A stretch of 20,363 nt of DNA. Source: Chara braunii. Taxonomy: Eukaryota; Streptophyta; Charophyceae; Charales; Characeae. Of the stretch, positions 16,769 through 20,363 are shown piece by piece; the first letter of the stretch is position 1; each line of letters begins with the position of its first letter. Both the position numbers and the translations under genes were made by a program. The stretch covers positions 314,198 to 334,560 of the forward strand of contig BFEA01000847.1 of the NCBI GenBank assembly GCA_003427395.1, read 5' to 3'. Under the pieces are notes generated by a model. It made no database searches, was not told the DNA's origin, and saw only the letters and a program-made list of their open reading frames with translations.

Positions 16769-17182
16769 ATGGAGCTTGCAATGCAACATGAAAGATACAT
16801 ACATCACACGGAAACTATTGACCTCAAACGATATCTTCGTGTCTTTCCTATGTATCAACCAACGCCAATCGCAGACACTGGACTTCTGGTATATCATCAC
16901 AAATGGCGACGAGGACGACAGAACATGATAGCGATATATTTAGCGGATACAGATCAACCAGAAGCGGTCGGCGACATCCATGCGGCACTCAACACAAAAT
17001 ACATGGACACATACAAAGACCTGATTCCATTGCTACGAACAGCCGCAGTCTACGACTACAACGATAACTTTGACATTTCACTAATAGAAAAAACTATCAC
17101 ATTTCATTACACTTCTAATCATCACAAAACACTAGAACCTCCAGGACTAACATTCGATGCTAATTTCGAACATATGATATGA
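16769..17182 (+). CDS. LADT-family gene D, uncharacterised protein, intact ORF
   Basis: Complete ORF of 137 residues, ATG in the context ACCGCATGG and stop TGA at 17180-17182. It is the best-preserved member of the family. N-terminus MELAMQHERYIHHTE, DLKRYLRVF helix, TGLLVYHHKWRRGRQ (residues about 43-57), LADTD at residues 58-62 (16940-16954), VGDIHAAL, a TYKDLIPLLR helix, AVYDYNDN, then ITF. From LADTD to the final TF it aligns with genes A and B without gaps over 55 residues, with identities at LADTD, DIH, L, Y.D, LLR, YDY, I and TF. There is no signal peptide and no transmembrane segment. Codon use is less AT-extreme than around it. A conserved acidic and His pair (DIH) is suggestive but not proof of an enzyme. 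Function unknown. Confidence 0.65.
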   Translation: MELAMQHERYIHHTETIDLKRYLRVFPMYQPTPIADTGLLVYHHKWRRGRQNMIAIYLADTDQPEAVGDIHAALNTKYMDTYKDLIPLLRTAAVYDYNDNFDISLIEKTITFHYTSNHHKTLEPPGLTFDANFEHMI

Positions 17183-17210
17183 GAGAAGGTTAACAACAGT
17201 CGTATTTTTC

Positions 17211-18050
17211 ATCACCACTTCAGGACACCCTTCACTACTTCAGCCTGTCTAAACAAGTGGTTTTCAGGGTCTTCGGACCTTTCACCCCTTCAGGACCATT
17301 CAGGTCTGAAAATCCTGAATGGTCCTGAAGTGGTGAAAACTCCGAAGACCCTAAAAACCACCTGTGTAGGCAGACTGCATCCTCAAGTGGTAAAGGGTGG
17401 TTTTCATGGTCTTCAAACCTTTCACCACTTCAAGACCATTCAGGATTTGCAGACTGCCTAAACATGTGGTTTTCAGGGTCTTCGGACCTTTCACCACTTC
17501 AGGACCATTCAGGTATGAAAATCCTGAATGGTCCTGAAGTGGTGAAAGCTCCGAAGACCCTGAAAACCACCTGTTTAGGCAGGCTGCATCCTCAAGTGGT
17601 AAAGAGTGGTTTTCATGATCTTCAAACCTTTCACCACTTCAAGACCATTCAGGATTTGCAGACTGCCTAAACAGGTGGTTTTCAGGGTCTTCGGACCTTT
17701 CATCACTTCAGGACCATTCAGGTATGAAAATCCTCAATGGTCCTGAAGTGGTGAAAGCTCCAAAGACCCTGAAAACCACCTGTTTAGGCAGGCTGCATCC
17801 TCAAAAGGTGAAGGGTGGTTTTCATGGTCTTCAGACCTTTCACCACTTCAAGACAATTCAAGATTTTCAGACAGCCAAAAACTCTCACTTGACCACTTCA
17901 GGACACCATTCACCACTTCAGGATACAACCTGCCTAAACAGGTGGTTTTCAGGGTCTTCGGACCTTTCACCACTTTTGGACCATTCAGGATATTCAGACT
18001 GCCAAAAACACTCACTTCAGAATTTTCATTCCTGAATTTTCAGTTTCCCG
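17211..18050. repeat. 209-bp tandem fold-back array
   Basis: An arm of about 48 bp beginning GTGGTTTTCAGGGTCTTCGG occurs at 17257, 17466, 17675 and 17942, with spacings of 209, 209 and 267. After a loop of about 9 bases (TATGAAAAT type) each of the first three is followed by its near-perfect inverted copy (starting CCTGAATGGTCCTGAAGTGG, 'CCTCAATGG' in the third), giving long hairpins. A diverged direct copy of the arm (GTGGTTTTCATGGTCTTCA) and a GCCTAAACAGGT linker complete each unit. The array begins and ends with scattered CACCACTTCAGGA fragments. ORFs across it are by-products. The type is a minisatellite of MITE-like fold-backs. Confidence 0.92.
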
Positions 18051-19271
18051 ATAACTGGTTGTGTATGATACCACAACCTCTTCCCATCTATACATTACCA
18101 CTTCGCCCAAATACACCTCCCAATTCTAATAATAAAATTAAATAAAAATCGANTAATATTAACATACTANTTCTGACTNCTCNATGACNATTCACCTAAA
18201 TAAAGACAAAAANATAAATTGTATATATTCAATAACTATCAAANAACATATACATGNAATCTCATACCACGCAGATGACAAGCTAATTTGGANACTTCAA
18301 CATTAATNTCAAATGACAAANAAACTGCAATATGCTCTGCTTTTTTTTCACTGTAAAAAGAACCTTCTTTGTTAGACGTAAGGATTTGAAATTCTTGTTC
18401 CAACAACTTTCACATCTTTATCTACTGGTTATTCCATTGTCTTCTCAATTTTCCTTTCTTCTCCTCCTAGCATTTTCTTTTATCCTTATTTTCTTCAATA
18501 TCCCATTATAATAGCTCGTAACAAATACTAAACCCACATCCTCATTTTTTTCAATCCATAATCATAGCAAACTGATTTCGAAAAATAAGAAAACCACACA
18601 AAAAGAAAGAAATTGGTTTTTATTCACCTAAGCAAAAACAAACAAACTAGCATCAATTACAGCAAAAACCAAGCTGGTCATCTCACCCTTGCTTTGTAAC
18701 ACGAAAGGGTACACTACTTGATACTAATTAGAATGTTTTTTTCAAATTAGTTCATGTAGACCTCCGTTGCTATAAAGGCAAAGACAAGACAAATTCTTAG
18801 AAGCTAAGTCGTTTTTAGACTTGAGGAGTCGTATAGATCTTATGAATTATACCATAGTATAAAACCCCGACTATAAACATACTTTTCTTGTACATAAAAT
18901 AGTGGTCCACTCATATGAATTGTTTCAACTTAGTGTCCTTTCTTCTTATGCTATCCTTTTCCCCCATGATTGTTTCAGTTTTGTTGTTTTAAATCATCAC
19001 ATGCATTCTCCTTACTTCCCTCCTCTGCCTCTTTAAGCAATACAAAGCTGTAAGATGAACCTCGCTCACTCTCGATCTAAAGTATAATGTGCAAAAATGT
19101 GCTCTTGTATATGAAAGATCAGTGTCCCAATGAGAATTTTCATTGTTTGGTACACCTAAGCTAAACCAGCTGATGCTACCGAGATAAATCCGGGTTGAAC
19201 TGTCATGTCGCCAGCCTCATTTTTTTCTGACATTAAATTGATATGTTACCTTTTGAAAAAAAAATAAAAAA
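18051..19271. other. Gene-free stretch with a cluster of ambiguous bases
   Basis: No coding frame is supported. Eleven N bases lie between 18153 and 18321, just after the fold-back array. That suggests poor base calls or an assembly join there. From about 18600 the composition becomes less AT-rich, and an A-rich tract (19256-19271) leads directly into the ATG of the next element. Confidence 0.55.
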
Positions 19272-20363
19272 ATGACTGCGCATATCCGTAAACTTGAATG
19301 CATTATTCGGAAGTATCAACATGTCCGCCAACGGTACACAACTCAGTCTCGAGATGCCTTCCTTGATCATATTAAAGTTGTGCACATGCACGAGGTATCT
19401 CAGGTAACGGGGCTGCGACAAGCCCTGCATGCACCCCAGGTGCTCCACTTGCACCCTGACCCTGATGNCGCAGCACACCTGCGTATCTGTGATAAGTTGT
19501 TGCCGCCAACTCGCGTCCAATTCTCTAATTTCACGGAAGTTGCGCTCAGCATCACACCTGGGATCTCCCTGCCTAACCCCTCAGACTGTCAATGTCGGAA
19601 AGTGTTTCCTACTGCTCACACTTAGTCGACGGCCATGTTGTTACAGCCGACTACGATATCATTCCTGATTATCGCCTCCGCGACGTGTTCCATGAAGGCT
19701 CAAAGTATCGTCTTAATGGACAAATCGCTGATGTGCTTCAGGCTATTAGAGTCGGCCTCGACGAGTATATTGCTAAATACCTGAGGTTGGTCCCTGAGCA
19801 GCTTCGGCCGGCCGCTCTGAGCAAATTGCAGCAGTGGCGCTCAACTGTTCTCACACGTTGCCAAAGCAACATCTCATCCCCCCATATTACTACACGACAA
19901 CCGCACTCTCTTCACTTAGTGCACAGGGCTTTGAGACACCTTCAACAACACTTTGCTATTGTTCCTGTCGACAAGATCTCACATAACTTAGCAATCTGTT
20001 GTAAAAATTAGTACCTGTCTCATATGTCTGCTCATTTGGACAGCCCTACNTATGATGTGCCTCTTGAGTCTGTCGCGGATATTCTGGAACATCACGCGCT
20101 CTGGAATCATCGGTGGGGATATACACACAAAGACACGCTGCCATATCTGTACTATGCACTTAAAGCGCACAAATCGCCCCCTGGGCTTCGAAGTATTGTC
20201 GGCGTCACAGAGCGGAATAATCTCTTCCTGCTGCAACGATCTCGATCAACTGCACCATCTGTTCATGTAGTCCACCATCGACCTCCCCACAAACCCTTGG
20301 CCAGTACTACCGTCACTTCTGCCCGCCTCAGCGTTGCACTACAAGGAGTCATTGAAACTCTTC
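19272..20363 (+). pseudogene. Reverse-transcriptase element, N-terminal part, broken and cut by the window edge
   Basis: ATG at 19272 opens frame 3 (MTAHIRKLECIIRKYQ) and reaches SDCQCRKV at about 19581. The related reading continues in frame 2 from about 19600 with GHVVTADYDII (19631) and YRLRDVF, then VPVDKISHNLAICCK (about 19961-20005), a TAG at 20009-20011, and LPYLYYALKAHKSPPG at 20138-20185. The order C-x-C, GHV.T.D..I, DK....L...CK and LPYLY..xK.HK.P.G.R.I matches the fingers region of a reverse-transcriptase group found in Penelope-like and related retroelements. The catalytic palm motif would lie beyond the window. At least one frame change and one stop show decay, and N bases at 19468 and 20050 add uncertainty. 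Composition is near 50% GC, unlike the AT-rich sequence upstream, consistent with an insertion. Confidence 0.6.

Noticed and set aside
17211-18050. CRISPR array
   Set aside because: Unit length of 209 bp with internal inverted arms, no regular short repeats with unique spacers, and a eukaryotic setting.
17464-18145. Three plus-strand ORFs in the fold-back region
   Set aside because: Their peptides repeat with the 209-bp units and follow from the repeat sequence; nothing suggests translation.

Overview
This is a eukaryotic nuclear fragment. It has spliceosomal-type acceptor signals, a Helitron, a retroelement reverse transcriptase, no bacterial operon structure, and long stretches that are repeat-rich or empty. 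The host group cannot be fixed from the sequence; a fungus, alga or protist with AT-rich repeat islands all fit. By eye the window has three compositional blocks: a GC-rich left arm (1 to about 4480), a very AT-rich centre (about 4480 to 18300) and a balanced right arm (about 19270 to the end).

Left arm: most of it holds no convincing gene. It contains a run of diverged repeats of about 175 bp (1821-2545), each headed by a different short hairpin. It also has an ORF for an Arg/Gly-rich protein with a 30-bp minisatellite (2774-3358), several hairpins (3807-4114), a short open frame (4180-4455) and two identical 18-bp purine-rich sites (2759 and 4457). The second site lies almost at the GC/AT boundary. 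The arrangement resembles debris of a retroelement, but no protein domain proves that.

Centre: from 5529 to 12945 there is a decayed autonomous Helitron. In order it shows a duplicated basic N-terminal region, a DUF6570-like region, the Helitron_like_N/Rep domain with an HLH motif, a PIF1-type helicase, and a C-terminal Ulp1/C48-type cysteine protease with its His, Asp, Gln and Cys all visible. The reading is broken by many in-frame stops and several frame changes. Internal duplicates show that stops sit where the sister copy has TGG or CAA, so decay by G-to-A and C-to-T is the simplest reading. A degenerate unknown gene follows (13373-14392).

After that comes a tandem cluster of four homologous small proteins that I do not recognise (14669-17182), called here the LADT family after a shared motif. 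Two members are a 688-bp tandem duplication and two are uninterrupted ORFs. This is the most novel-looking content. Next is a 209-bp-period fold-back array (17211-18050) built from one arm in direct and inverted orientation, followed by a patch of ambiguous bases.

Right arm: from 19272 to the window edge runs the N-terminal half of a decayed reverse transcriptase with an LPYLY..K.HK block, similar to Penelope-like or related elements. It continues beyond the window.
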